The notes: generated by a model not told the origin, from the sequence alone. A stretch of DNA of 64,000 bases from VYFG01 sp965221795 (GCA_965221795.1 OZ244914.1:3224001-3288000); one strand, 5' to 3'. Positions 46,301 through 56,568 are shown, numbered from the stretch's first letter. Numbers and translations are program-made.

Positions 46301-46850
46301 GAGATTCGGAACCGGTCGGAAAGATATCAATGATTCCGCCCCGAACACTATATTCTCCTGGCGAAAGAACTTGACTGACTGCATGATAATGCGCATTCGT
46401 CAGATTGGTTCGAAATGCCGACAGGGAGAACGGATCGCCTACATGTATGGAGAAGCTGTGGGCAAGTACATAGGGTATGGGAGGCAGACGCTGGACCAGG
46501 TTTTCACTACTGGTGAGAAGCACTCCACGATGCATGTCGGGCAGTTTGGCCAGCAGTCGTAATCGTTCGGAAATGAGACCTTGATGGGGTGAAAACACGT
46601 CATAAGGCAAGCACTCCCAGCCCGGAAATTCAGCGACCGGAATGTCTTTCGCCTCTTTATTCAGAAAAAATCGGACTTCCTGTTCAAGGAGATGCAGTTG
46701 CCGGGGATCATCCACGATCACCAAAAGGAGGCCATCATACGTGACAGAGCATTCAGCAATCGCAAACCCGAGAGCTGCACCATGCAAATTGCCCCAATGG
46801 ACCAATTTCTTTTTTTCGGGAACGACAGGGTGCAGGAGGGATTTCAGCAT
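43389..46850 (-). CDS. mfd: Transcription-repair coupling factor Mfd
   Basis: Removes stalled RNA polymerase and recruits UvrA. 1153 residues from the ATG at 46850. UvrB-homology region near the N terminus (FPGWECLPYDVFSPHQGLIS), RNA polymerase interaction domain with VHEEHGVGRYRGL, RecG-like motor with VCGDVGFGKTEVALRAA (Walker A), IDEEHRFGV (Walker B) and LTATPIPRTLN, and the C-terminal D7 domain (about 1010-1150). Divergent from ispD; about 120 bases from csiV. Confidence 0.96.
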   Translation of the reverse strand: MLKSLLHPVVPEKKKLVHWGNLHGAALGFAIAECSVTYDGLLLVIVDDPRQLHLLEQEVRFFLNKEAKDIPVAEFPGWECLPYDVFSPHQGLISERLRLLAKLPDMHRGVLLTSSENLVQRLPPIPYVLAHSFSIHVGDPFSLSAFRTNLTNAHYHAVSQVLSPGEYSVRGGIIDIFPTGSESPIRIELFDDEVDTIRFFDPDTQRSTEKTDRTEILPAREFPMTDEGRQTFRQAFRRIFAGDPRQQVVYKEVSDGNVTPGTEFFFPLFFHTTATLFDYLPGSCMCIHAHSLSDHIESHWAEICDRQETANHNPRRQTLPPEMLYLNPTELDACLQAYPRIIYHPTEVMDTDWQSPSQPCKELPVNPKLASPYRLFLDLLKTSEDRILIAVETPGRREAMEGMLRMNDIGFFSCHDFRAFMDDGRSPFLCVTDLERGLNLPGHGIQIITENQLYGERVYQRRRRSRGRNQDPATIFRSLSELVEGNPVVHEEHGVGRYRGLKTLEVAGEATEFLLIEYQNQDRLYVPVISLHLISRYVGGDPDTAPLHQLGSNKWEKIKKKAQEKAYDVATELLEVEALRQARKGHAMEWDQESYTTFTSRFPFEETPDQAQAIEEVIGDMVSPEPMDRLVCGDVGFGKTEVALRAAYIAVQNQKQVAILVPTTLLAQQHYQTFLDRYADLPITVGLLSRFRTAKDLKQVVDSMKSGTADIVIGTHILLQEKITFQDLGLLIIDEEHRFGVRQKEKIKQLRSQVDILTLTATPIPRTLNIALSSLRKISIIATPPVSRLSIKTFVREWSLGLIREACLREIRRGGQVYFVHNQVRTMHRIINELRDLLPEAEIHFGHGQMGETQLERIMQDFYHQRFNILVASAIIESGIDIPSANTIIINRADRFGLAQLHQLRGRVGRSHHQAYAYLLVPDMQYISGDARKRLDAISMMDDLGAGFALASHDLEIRGAGELLGESQSGSMNDVGFTLYSEYLRQAVSDIRNHSTPNSLGSPPLYSVIELHVPALLPESYLGSAHIRLVLYKRIASALSLPELEELQIEVIDRFGLLPVSGKNLFRLTAMRLQAERIGIRKLDVSEEGGSIEFQEQPNVDPSRILSLVRENPNQFQLSGPYGLCLKGELADPETRMNLCEKILDTLAPDSNS

Positions 46851-46902
46851 ACTATGAGGGACCGGGATCGCGTAAAATGAGGCGATTGTACCCGTCGAAC
46901 TG

Positions 46903-47607
46903 ATGTCCCACAAATCGGAAAAGATCTGGTGTATTATCCCGGCGGCCGGACTCGGTCGTCGTCTGGGCAGCGACACCCCCAAACAATATCTTGAACTGGG
47001 AAGGGAGCCTGTGCTGGCCCATTCCATCCGGGTCTTTGGTCAAATTGATGCCATTGAGGCGACTGCCGTCGGTGTAGCTCCGGGTGATCCCTACTGGCGG
47101 TCGTCCGGAATCGGTGCACAGCCGAATGTTTACTCTTTTAACGGAGGAGAGACCAGGGCCGAGACGGTCATTCATGGCTTGTATTTTCTGCAGTCTGTAC
47201 TCGGGGCCGGTGATTCGGACTGGACCATGGTTCATGATGCAGCCAGGCCATTGGTAGAATCTGAGGATATCATTCGGTTGTTGCAGGCATGCCAGTCCCG
47301 GGGGTGTGGTGGGATTCTGGCAACTGGGGTTGCCGATACCCTCAAACGTGGCGATGAAAATAACATGATTACCCAAACCGAAGAGCGCGAGTCCTTATGG
47401 CGTGCTCTGACACCACAATGCTTTCCCTTGGGCATCCTGCGATCGGCCATGGAACAGGGTTTGAAGGAGCAAATCCGTATCACGGATGAATCCTCGGCTA
47501 TGGAACATGCCGGATACCCGGTTCAGTTGATCCCGGGTTCGTCGAGAAACTTCAAGATTACAGTGCGCTCGGACCTTGAATTGGCCCGCCTTCTGTTGCC
47601 ATCATGA
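46903..47607 (+). CDS. ispD: 2-C-methyl-D-erythritol 4-phosphate cytidylyltransferase
   Basis: MEP-pathway step that activates methylerythritol phosphate with CTP. 234 residues. CTP-binding IIPAAGLGRRLGSDTPKQYL, then MVHDAARPLV and FKITVRSDLELA near the end. It overlaps ispF by four bases (ATGA), so the two form one operon. Confidence 0.96.
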   Translation: MSHKSEKIWCIIPAAGLGRRLGSDTPKQYLELGREPVLAHSIRVFGQIDAIEATAVGVAPGDPYWRSSGIGAQPNVYSFNGGETRAETVIHGLYFLQSVLGAGDSDWTMVHDAARPLVESEDIIRLLQACQSRGCGGILATGVADTLKRGDENNMITQTEERESLWRALTPQCFPLGILRSAMEQGLKEQIRITDESSAMEHAGYPVQLIPGSSRNFKITVRSDLELARLLLPS

Positions 47608-48086
47608 TATTCCGAATCGGCAATGGATTTGATGTGCACTGTTTGGTGGAAGGAAGACCATTAATCATTGGTGGGGTCGAAATTCCCTATCACAGGGGAT
47701 TGGATGGTCATTCGGACGCCGATGTGTTGCTGCATGCGATTTGTGATGCGCTTTTGGGGGCTGCGGCCATGGGAGATATTGGACTTCATTTCCCCACTTC
47801 GGATGAGGCTTGGCGGGCGGCCAACAGTCGAGTGTTTTTGACGCATACAGTTGGACTGTTGCATCAGGCAAGCTGGAAAATTGAGAATGTGGATGCCACC
47901 ATTGTGGCAGAAAAACCCACAATGAAACCGTATATCATGGGCATGAGGGAGATCATTGCAAACGACATCAAGATTGACTTGGATGCGGTCAGTGTGAAAG
48001 CAACAACCACAGATGGAGCGGGATTTTGTGGGCGGGAGGAAGGCATTGCGGTGTGGGCCTCTACGCTGATCTCCAAGCTGGCCTGA
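47604..48086 (+). CDS. ispF: 2-C-methyl-D-erythritol 2,4-cyclodiphosphate synthase
   Basis: Forms the cyclic diphosphate in the MEP pathway. 160 residues. Zinc-binding NGFDVHCLVEGRPLIIGGVE (Asp and His), then HSDADVLLHAICDALLGAAA and a C-terminal KATTTDGAGFCGREEGIAV. Start overlaps the ispD stop. Convergent with the serine hydrolase gene. Confidence 0.96.
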   Translation: MIFRIGNGFDVHCLVEGRPLIIGGVEIPYHRGLDGHSDADVLLHAICDALLGAAAMGDIGLHFPTSDEAWRAANSRVFLTHTVGLLHQASWKIENVDATIVAEKPTMKPYIMGMREIIANDIKIDLDAVSVKATTTDGAGFCGREEGIAVWASTLISKLA

Positions 48087-48175
48087 CGCATCAGGGAAAG
48101 TTCTCCTCTATCTGCTGACCGAGCAGCGGTGGTTAGACAGCAGTAGGATAGTCAATACATAACGGTTGGCCTGGT

Positions 48176-49348
48176 TCAGTCCCAGTGCCGGCTCAAGGCC
48201 TTGAAAGCTGGCATCATCTGAAAATCCAGGGGTTCGTTCAAGGGAAGAGTCTGGGATGAGAGCCGGACAATGACCACTTGTGTAACTGGGTTGATAAATA
48301 GCCACTGACCATGGATGCCCAGCCCAAGAAAACATTGGTCCTCATCGCGCATCTGGTACCATTGATTACGATAACATCCATCCGGGAGTAATGGTTTGAA
48401 GTTGCCCCGCTGCCAAGCAGATACATCTCCCTGGTGTCGGGTATCCATGACCCAGGATTCCGGGATCACCTGTTTGGTGCCCACCGCTCCCCGGTCCAGC
48501 ACCATTTGTCCGAATCGCGCGAGGTCTTCGAGGGTGGCACAGATCCCGCCGGCACTTCGTGCTACCAATGCCCTGTCCAGGGTCACGTAGGCATCCTGTT
48601 TTGCCTTCATGGGTTGCCAGAGCAGAGTCGAAACCAATTTGGAATAGGGCAGGCCCGCGGTACGTTCAAGGATCAGCCCCAAAAGATCAGTGTTGGGTGA
48701 TTTGTAGTTGAACATTTCCCCATGCCCAAAATCGGCCTTGCCCAACCCATAGAGAAACGGTTCCAAGGTCATCCCGTTCGTGGTTTGGTCAATTGGGTTC
48801 CAGCCGGTTGCGTTGCGATAGCGGACATAATCTCCATCCGGCTGCAGATAGTCTTCGGTAAAGTTCAGTGCCACGCTCATGTCGAGCAGGTGCTGGATGG
48901 TGGCATCCTCGTAAGCACTGCCGCGACAGCCTGGCAAGTAGTGACTAGCGCGATCCTCCACCCGAATCATGCCCTGTTTCACCAGTATCCCGGTCAACAT
49001 TGCGGTAATGGACTTGCTGATGGAAAACAGGATATGGGGCTGACGGATATCTGTATGTGGAGCCGACCAGACATGCTTGATCTTGCCCTGATGTAGGATG
49101 AGCATGCTGTCGGTTTCCGAATCGACCAGCAGTTCAGTCAGGTTGATCTGGGTATCTTCATCCAGTGGCAACTGCTCAGGCAAGGATTCAATGTCCTTTG
49201 GCAAAGCTTGTGCTTTTTCCGGGCCAGCAATAGGGGCGGTCGGGATCAATTCACGGATGTGCTGGAATGCCCATCGACTGTGAGGGGAGACGCGCCAGTT
49301 TGCTAAGTCGGTTTCCGGCGGACGTGATAATGGGTTCGGTATGTTCAT
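48176..49348 (-). CDS. Serine hydrolase of the beta-lactamase / penicillin-binding-like family
   Basis: 390 residues. SISKS (near residue 134) gives the SxxK motif, and FNYKSPNTD the Tyr-containing second motif; the layout resembles class C-like esterases and 6-aminohexanoate-dimer hydrolase. GGICATLEDLARFGQMVLDR is a common family stretch, and LGLGIHGQWLFINP the third-motif region. I see no clear signal peptide, so it may be cytoplasmic. Substrate unknown; a resistance role is not supported by sequence. Confidence 0.83.
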   Translation of the reverse strand: MNIPNPLSRPPETDLANWRVSPHSRWAFQHIRELIPTAPIAGPEKAQALPKDIESLPEQLPLDEDTQINLTELLVDSETDSMLILHQGKIKHVWSAPHTDIRQPHILFSISKSITAMLTGILVKQGMIRVEDRASHYLPGCRGSAYEDATIQHLLDMSVALNFTEDYLQPDGDYVRYRNATGWNPIDQTTNGMTLEPFLYGLGKADFGHGEMFNYKSPNTDLLGLILERTAGLPYSKLVSTLLWQPMKAKQDAYVTLDRALVARSAGGICATLEDLARFGQMVLDRGAVGTKQVIPESWVMDTRHQGDVSAWQRGNFKPLLPDGCYRNQWYQMRDEDQCFLGLGIHGQWLFINPVTQVVIVRLSSQTLPLNEPLDFQMMPAFKALSRHWD

Positions 49349-50329
49349 AGTCGGGATCTAATAGGTTGCGAAGTATGATGTACGATTAGGCATTCAAACA
49401 TCAAGCCAAGAGAATGAAAAATCGAAGTAATGGTAATGGACTTAAGAAATGGGCCCGTTCACTTAAGGAAGTGGTCAGCAGGCGTGTTTTTCGGTGGACT
49501 CGCCGGAGTCGGGGGCGGATCCGGATCAGGTGGTGGCCGGCCTGGTCGACTTGGGTGGGTTCCACTTGCCGATGGGGTGGTGAAGAACGCGGCCATCGGA
49601 GCGGTTCGATGGTGCCGGCGGATGGACTGGTAGATCTGCTGCGCGGCTTCGTGCACCCACTGGGCTGGTGCCAGCGATTTCGAGATGCTGGCTGAAGGAC
49701 TGCAGGGGCCGGCGGAAGTTGGCTTGCGGTCGTCGGGTGCGGGACGGCGGCGGATTCTCTGTCGGTTGAGGTTTTTTGTCAGTGGATTCTGGACCTTGGG
49801 GACCGCGTTTGCGACGCCCTAGGACCTAGGAACACCCGGGAAAGACGGGGCAATGCGCAACAACGGCCTCCGAGCAGGGCGGGTCTCATTATTGGTGCTT
49901 GCGGCCCCCTGAAACGGATTTTTCAGGGCCGACTCTAGTTACAAGGAGAGCTTGCAAACTTACTCATGGCCGTTGACGGAATTCCGATCAAAATCAACGA
50001 GCATGGATTTCCAACGTCCTGTTTTAATGCGGGGTTGCTATCTTCCCCAATGGCTAGCTGAGGTTCCGAGCGAGTCGGATAGGTACTTTCTGGCCCCTGC
50101 TGACACCAAATCCACGCCTTCTCCCAGCCCCATTCCCCTGTAGTGTATTGGGCATATTTGGGGACGCTTCTGGTTCTTCTCCAGGCCGCCTACTCATTTG
50201 CCTTGCTGAATGACGAGGCTTCCCTCGACGGCATTACCCAAAGGATCTGGGGCCTTCGGCCGAAGCGGTACCACCAGACAAGCAAGGTGCCCACATGCGC
50301 ATGGTGCTGTCCCTTTCATGATGGCCAGA
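49349..50329. other. Gene-poor left edge of the second accessory island
   Basis: Nearly 1 kb with no protein I can recognise on either strand and a clear rise in G+C. One hairpin lies at 49903-49930. A short plus-strand frame at 50143-50367 with a hydrophobic start overlaps the relic on the other strand and is not convincing. Confidence 0.4.
49903..49930. terminator. Hairpin with GGCCCTGAAA stem
   Basis: Inverted repeat of about ten bases around a short loop (ggccccctgaaacggattt / tttcagggcc). No long T run follows on either strand, so it may or may not end transcription. Confidence 0.35.
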
Positions 50330-50876
50330 TCACTCATCGTCCTGAATGGGGATCCGCGGGTATCTAACCGGGTTGTACATGGTGACGATGAGATAGTTCT
50401 GCCGATCTGCCTTGATGTCGTCGTTGGAAATTTGGAACAAAAACTGTAAGGCATTGTAGACCGAATCGTTAGTGCCATCGCTGTCGCTGTCATATCTCTT
50501 GCTAAAGTCCCGGTGGCAGACCGTCGAACTGCCGCTCGCCTCCCATCCACCAGTGTAGGCACCAAGGTTGTTGTAATTGCCGCGGATACTGCCCCGGCAC
50601 TCACTTTCTCCTGCGTCTGGGGGGCAGGCGGCCGTCTCCCACAGGTCGAGACAGACCGTCATAGGCTGTTCACGGGCGGGGCAGTTTGCCATGGGGGCAA
50701 CCGACGCGGATGATGGCCCGGTCCATACCTACCACGCCCTCAATAAGTGGCTGCCCTCTCTAAAAGAGCTCTTCGAATTCGAGGTCGCTGGGAGTGCGTT
50801 GGGCCTGGGCGGCCGCGAGCAGAGCCACCATCAGGGTTGCCAGCGCGGCAGTCAGGAGTGTTACCGGTCGTTTCAT
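50330..50876 (-). pseudogene. Broken third member of the small secreted cysteine-containing family
   Basis: Three frames in succession carry the family pattern. Signal peptide from an ATG at 50876 (MKRPVTLLTAALATLMVALL, then AAAQAQ) runs to a TAG after DLEFEELF. A second frame has MDRAIIRVGCPHG, matching NDQVIITFALP of the relative at 2.5 kb. A third frame runs from MANCPAREQPMTVCLDLW to NYLIVTMYNPVRYPRIPIQD, matching the C-terminal half. At least two frameshifts separate them. Unlike its relatives it has no C run before the signal peptide. Its end is more divergent, so it is an old paralogue. Confidence 0.7.
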
Positions 50877-50938
50877 GATCGCTGGTGCCCGCGAAGTCCA
50901 GAATCTCGGGGGAGGGGCAAGGATATGCTCATGATCTA

Positions 50939-51193
50939 TCAGTTGGTATTCCGACCAAGGCCAGAAACGCAAAGCCTGCGCCCAGTACGGCTATTGTTAC
51001 CGAGATCTGGGCAATCCCGAATCCGACCCGTCCACTGCAGGTTTGACTTGTCGCGCTTGATCATGTCGGTATCCCGCTGGGTCATGTCGATTCTCAGCCG
51101 CTCGAAAGTCGCGTGCATACGTTCGATCGCGGTTTCTGTTTCAGCCTGTTTCGTGTTCACCTTTTCCTCCAGCACGGCGTGCTGCTTGTTCAA
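50939..51193 (-). pseudogene. Coiled-coil membrane-anchored protein, frameshifted
   Basis: Minus strand: LEKEIAELNKQHAVLEEKVN, then AETETAIERMHATFERLRID and MTQRDTDMIKRDKSNLQWT form a coiled coil. A one-base shift near 51033 is needed to continue as GFGIAQISVTIAVLGAGFAF and LALVGIPTD, a C-terminal membrane segment followed by a stop. This layout resembles small DUF1640-like proteins. With no shift the protein ends in unrelated residues. No proper ATG precedes it. Function unknown. Confidence 0.45.
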
Positions 51194-51244
51194 CTCGGCG
51201 ATCTCTTTCTCCAGTTCATGATTTGCAGTTCCTGCCGTTGTCCT

Positions 51245-51280
51245 ATCCTATACGATTGCCGCCCGGGTTTTCAAGTCCAG
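51245..51280 (+). repeat. Imperfect direct repeat, left copy
   Basis: atcctatacgattgccg followed four bases later by gggttttc. A similar stretch lies at 52059-52097 in the same orientation. The pair brackets the ISAs1-type relic. Confidence 0.4.
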
Positions 51281-51399
51281 CAGCAGGGCATCGCAAAAGT
51301 CGTATTTTGCAGATTATGGTTGAACTTGAGGGGGCGGGCACTTTTTTCGTCGATTGTTCCCCGTTCGGGTATGAGCAAGCAAATCTTTCCCGGTTCTGA

Positions 51400-51960
51400 T
51401 CGTGGCCATGGCAGAGGATCGAGGGAATCTGGGTGAGGTCCGGGTAGGCGTCCGAGACTGCTGGATCGGCTGGACCGATGCGCAGTGGCAGCAGCGCTGT
51501 GCCATTGGCTGCTTCCATCGTCCGAGCCAGGGACGCCATCCCATGCCCACCGAGTTGACGTTCCGCTACTGCCGGTCGGCGATGCTGCCCGAAGCGATCG
51601 AGAACGCAGTGCGCGGGTGACAACGGGAACAGGGCCGACAAGCCCCAGTGGCACTGGGCGGCAAGATCATCCACGGCGCGGCGACCAAATCGGAGCCCGT
51701 GCCTCCGGGTCCCGGCCTTCGAGCACAGCACCGGCATTGCGCGGGGACTGACCGAAGTCGCGAACGGCACCCACGAGATCACGGCGGTACGGACCCGGCT
51801 CGGAGAACTCGACCTGCAGGGCCGGATCGTCTCCCTGGATACCCGGCACACCCGGACGGAGACGGTCCGACGGCAGCCCGTGCCGCTCCGGACAGGCCCC
51901 GAATGGCCTGACGGAACCAGGAAAACTCAACCATATTCCGACTTTTGCGTATTCTTGGCG
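51400..51960 (+). pseudogene. Relic of an ISAs1-type transposase
   Basis: The clearest part, near 51750-51880, reads TEVANGTHEITAVRTRLGEL and DLQGRIVSLDTRHTRTETVR. This matches the ISAs1-family segment with K.NEI.A...LL..LDL.G.IVT.DA.HTQ. An upstream frame with GGKIIHGAATKSEPVP recalls the preceding block. Frames change repeatedly and there is no start. Confidence 0.5.
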
Positions 51961-52544
51961 ATGTCGGTCTTGTATTCTGGCTGGTGGGGTTCCATCGGCT
52001 GCTCCCGAACGGCAAGCGGTTCCGGTCGGGCATGAGTGGTTTGTTTCGCCATGTTTGTATCCTATCCGACTGCCGACAGGGTTTTCGGTGATTCCAGACA
52101 ATGCGATCAAATAATGGAATGTTCGGGAGAGTGCTGTACTATCCTCTCCAGAGTGCCGTGCGCACGTCCGGGGGACGAGGATCAGCACATGGCGGATCTC
52201 CGCGGTCACCAGCGGAAGTCGGGGGCACCACCCCAGGATTTCCCGATTGATCGGACGCTTTTTTCGCGTCCCATGTCTCTTGGGAGGGGCTGGGGGTCCG
52301 GACACGGTCCGGGCTCAGGGTTATACGGTGGATTCGGATGTGCTGCTGTGGACACGAGCCCTCCATTGATGATGGCATGGTATCTTCGCCCCGGTTGCGG
52401 CTGGCCCGGGGTTGGCCTTGCTACCGGGAGCTTGCCGCGGTTGCCCGGACCCTCTCCGGCCCGTCCCCGACCATCGCGGCCGGGTCAGCTGGCGCGAACC
52501 TGGCCGGTTATGCCAAAGCGGGGTGCGGGCGATCAGGTCGGCGA
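51961..52544. other. Intergenic stretch downstream of the autotransporter
   Basis: About 580 bases. The right copy of the imperfect direct repeat (52059-52097) is here. I see no gene and no obvious terminator for the autotransporter. Confidence 0.4.
52059..52097 (+). repeat. Imperfect direct repeat, right copy
   Basis: atcctatccgactgccg followed by gggttttc and a similar tail; partner of 51245-51280. Confidence 0.4.
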
Positions 52545-55500
52545 TCAGAATCGTACCCGGTAGGTCGCCAGGGCTGCATAATGCGTCTCGCCATCGGCCT
52601 CCAGCCCGGCAAAGCCGAACTGCCACGTCGTCCGGTCATTGCCGCCCGGCTGCACCCGGGCACCCAGACTCAGGGAATGTACCACCGCGGGCAAGTCCCG
52701 AATGCTGGCCCGGGACGGGAAGCTTACCGCTCCCAGCGTGTCGGACTGATGCAACTGCAACGTCTCGCTCCCCCTGGCATGGGTGCGAATCGTGTCCCAC
52801 CGCAGTTGGGGCTGCCACCGGCCGCCGGACCCATCCAGCCACCGGTCCGGGGTCATCTGCAGCCCGAACTGATAGCTGGTGTAGTCCTGGGTAACCGCCG
52901 GCACCCGGGCCCGCAGCACCGGGCTTTGGGCCACATGTTCCCGTTGTGCAAAGGTGCCCATCCGAATGGCTGCCGAGGGCGTGAATCGCAGGGCCCCGGC
53001 ATGGAAGTGCCCACCCACCTGCAGCTGTGCCTGGGTGTTGCGCAAGCGGGCCTGGCTGCGCAAGGCACCGTTCACCATCGGGTTGGCGATCCGGGAATGG
53101 ACTTCGAAATCCCCGTGCGAGAGCCGCAAGCCGGCAAAGTAGCGGTCACTGCGCCAGCCACTGTTCCAGGCATACACGGCCCCTTCCGCGGTGAGGTGCA
53201 GCGAGTCGACCTGGGCGGTCACCGTCGGGGCCACCGAGAACCCGGTATGGAACTGACCTGCGCCCTCGAGGCGGAGGCCCACTTCGGTGCCATCGACCCC
53301 GGCCTTGGCGGCACCGGTCATGGCCAGCGACGGTCCCCCGGTACGGGTGCGAAGCCACAGCCGGTAGGGGGCCTGGCCGGATTCCTGCAGGCTCAGGACG
53401 CCGCGTTCATTGACCGTCGCCAGAGACGCCGAGGACGGCGGGCGGGCGGTGTCATGGGCGGCGCTGGCGGTGGCCTCATCGCCGCCACTGAAGGCGGCCA
53501 GCAGCGCCGCCAGCAAGCCCACCCCGATCACGCCACCGGCACTGGAACTGCCGCCGGAACCGCCGCTGGAGGCAGTGGCCGTACCGCTGCCGGGGTCCGA
53601 CCCGGGGCGGTCCTCCGGCGCGGAGTCGGGGCCGTCATTCTGGTCACCAGGATCCGGAGTAGAGTCGGTACCCCCCATCTGCCCGTCACCGTCTGACGGC
53701 CCTGGATCGGGCGGCGGGGTCGATGGCGCAGGGCTGCCCGGCGGGGTGGGGGTCGACGGCGTAGCGGGAGCCGGCGGACTGCCCGGCAGGGTCGGTGAAG
53801 TCGGGGTCGGCGCCGTCGGGGTGGTGGTCGCGGTGGGCAACACCAGTTGCGCCACCATGGCGGACTCGGTGACGGTCAACAGTCCGACCCGGCTGTCATC
53901 AACGGCGAGGTGGCCAACCGTCTGGTCAGTGCCGTCGGCCTGTCGTGATTGCACCGTCAGCTGCCCATCGACCACCTCCGTCGGCTCGTCCCCGTCCCCC
54001 CGGGTGACCGCGGCATAGATCAGCGGCAAGCCCGCCAACTGTCCTCGTACCGCGGTCTGTTCGGTAGCCGTCAGGTCGGCGCCGAGTTGCAGAAACACCA
54101 CGGGGGAGTCCTCCTCGTCGGTCTGGCTCACATGGTTCGCCAGCCGCAGGCGTCCGCTTCGGAAGAGGCGCCCGGACGGCACCTCCGACACCTCCTCGGG
54201 GGCGTCGGCAAAGTGCACGCTCTCAGCAAAGATCCGCCCATGCTGGAAAGTCCGCACGCCCGACTCCGAGCCGTAGCCCACCTCAAACACCAGCCGGCCC
54301 GGCTGGTGGACGGTCAACGTGCCCTCATCCCCCAGATCCAACGTCCCGGCCAGCACCAGGGTGCCGTCCTGGACCGTCAATGCGCTGTCGGTAAAGGCCG
54401 CCGATTCCGCGAAGCGTACCAGCCCACCGCCGGTCTGGGTCAGGGTCTCCAGTCCACTGATAACCGTCCGGTCGAAAACAAAATGCTGATCTTCGGCCAG
54501 GTCGATCGTCATCGTATCCGTACCGCCAAAGAAATCAATGTCGCCGGTGAGCCGACCAGGACCCGTAATCTGCAATTCATCATTGTGGCGGCCGTCGGCA
54601 AACCGGACGTTGCCGACCACATGGCTGTCCGCCAGGGTGAGCCGTCCCGGACGGTTCTCGAACTCTACGGCCTGGGGGCCTTCTACCCGCGCCCCGCCGC
54701 GGATTGTCAGCAGATTTCGACCCCAAGGGGGCTGGGTTTTCTCAGGGCCGTCGAGGCGGATTGCCGCCGCGGAGCCGACCACCCGGCCGCCGTCGATGTC
54801 GATGTCGATGGTACCACTGATGGGGGCGAAGGCGTTGATTCCGTCACCTCTCATGCTCCGGACATCGGTATCCATCAGATTAATATCCACATCCCCTGAA
54901 TTCAATTCTCCATAGGTTACAGAAATCCCTTTAGCGTTCTCTCCCTTCGCCACAAGCATGCCGCGAACCACCTTCAGGTCAGTGTCAGCTTGAATTCGGT
55001 TTGTGCTATCTGGGTCGTCACGCCAATGCGCTATATTGATCGGGCTTGAAAATCGTCCTGCGGTTTCGATGGTGCTGTCCTGCACATCCATAACGACCTC
55101 ACCGCTGCGTTGTACCCACGCGAGAATACCATCCGCGCCCTCACTAAAGCCATCACGGGCCTCACGTTGCCCGTACCCGCCATCGCCGTCAGTCATAATA
55201 GTGCTGTTCGCAACACGGATATTCATGGACCCATCACCGGGAACGCGTTGCAATACTGTTGTGCCTCTGCGGGCGGCCGATTGAGTCGCGGCAAAGATGC
55301 CGGGGTTGACACCGTTCCGGGTAACGATTCTGCTGTCTTCGACATCAATGCTGGTCATTCCGGGGTTAAAGTTGCTCGCCAGGACGCCGGCAGATGTGTT
55401 CGAGACTGTATTGCCCCCGGCGTCGCCCTGGGTCTCAATGTGAAAGTTCCTGAGCATCACTTCCACCTTCGTGGTTGGGCCAGGTGCCGTGAACCGCTCG

Positions 55501-56431
55501 CCCCAGGAATAGGCGAAAATGCCATCAGAATTCGTGCCGGTCGTCTTGATATCGGGAGTATTGACATCAAGAAATTCCTTCCTGGCGACAACCCGGACAT
55601 CACCGCCTCCTTGATGCAATGCCCGTAGACCGTTTCCTCTATTACCGGTTGTGCGAACGAAACCGCCGGTCATTTCAAGGTGAATATCCCCGGTGTGCTC
55701 CTGATCATCAACCAAGCTGAGGGAGCTGCGGGGTTGATTATCCTCAACCGAGTTGAGGGGGCCACTGTCAATCTCGGCTTCCACACCGTGTCCGATGCTG
55801 GTGAGGCCCCCCCCGTTGACCAGGATGTGAATGTCCCCGGCTTTGCCGTGATGGTGCACCACGATGCCGCGTGGATTGTCGAAGTCAAAATCCGCATCGC
55901 CACGGCCGCGCCAACCCACCTCGATGTCGGCTTCTGATCGGACCGCGATATCGCCTTCGTAATTGGGTCCGGATTCCACAAACAAGCCACCGTAATCCGC
56001 CCATGGTCGCGGAAGATGCCGACTGTGGTCATCTTGCTCATTTGCTGCCGTAACATTCGTCCCGTCGCGCTGGCCGACAATCTTGACATCGGGTTCCAGT
56101 TCGAAACGATAGTCCACATCTGGCGGCTCATCCGGTAGCCGGTAGAACACGTTCTGGTCGTCCCTTGCATCGTAATTGTCGGTCGTGCATACGATCGACC
56201 GCCCCGCCTCGGTGGCGGGATCCAGAGTGCCACATTCCGAAGCCGCCTGCACCGGGGATGGGCCCGATAGGCCCAGTATGAAACCCAGGGTGCCCAGCAG
56301 AAGGGCCAGTGTCGTGATCCGTCTCCCGCCCGATCGGGACCGCGACCATCGAAATAAATGAGTTAGGGTATTATTAACTGGTCGGCGTCGAAATGATTGT
56401 CGAGGGGGGGGGGGGGGGGGGTAGATTGCAT
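52545..56431 (-). CDS. Large autotransporter with beta-helix passenger, phase-variable, out of frame as assembled
   Basis: Type V secreted surface protein. An open frame of 1235 codons (from about 56252) continues upstream through a signal peptide (GGRRITTLALLLGTLGFILG, then LSGPSPVQA before ASECG) back to a run of 18 C, with no ATG, GTG or TTG in that frame. The ATG at 56431 (MQST then Pro) would reach it if the run had 19 C (or 16 or 22); as assembled the frame ends soon after. Passenger: beta-helix repeats with ADIEVGWRGRGDADFDF and many D/N-rich turns (to about residue 800). Then a Pro/Ser/Thr linker, a hydrophobic GGVIGVGLLAALLAAF, and a C-terminal beta-barrel of about 285 residues ending in ATYRVRF, with the terminal Phe typical of outer membrane proteins. 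The first copy of the duplicated promoter lies about 70 bases upstream. Confidence 0.82.
56404..56421 (-). repeat. Homopolymer C18 slippage tract (G18 on plus strand)
   Basis: Eighteen identical bases four codons after the ATG at 56431 and before the signal peptide of the autotransporter. 16, 19 or 22 would put the ATG in frame. Confidence 0.9.
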
Positions 56432-56496
56432 GGTCTCATGAGTATCGAGCGTCTTTAGTCGGTGATACCGGACAGGCGGGAAACGGCCAATTCGAA

Positions 56497-56533
56497 GGCG
56501 CAACCCTACCTGATCCGAGGCAATTTGTCAATG
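56497..56533 (-). promoter_or_regulatory. Proximal copy of a duplicated sigma-70-like promoter
   Basis: A 37-bp repeat. On the minus strand it has TTGACA (56526-56531), a 17-base spacer and TAGGGT (56503-56508), pointing at the autotransporter. Transcription would start about 60 bases before the ATG at 56431. Confidence 0.55.
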
Positions 56534-56568
56534 CGAGTAAGCGTGATCTGGTTACCGCTGACAGTAGC

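Noticed and set aside
50143..50367. Short plus-strand frame with a hydrophobic start
   Set aside because: Overlaps the broken secreted-protein relic, has no good ribosome site and no similarity I know.
52338..54899. Two long plus-strand open frames (452 and 316 codons)
   Set aside because: They lie opposite the autotransporter linker and barrel, where GC-rich codons leave the other strand open; the protein features are on the minus strand.
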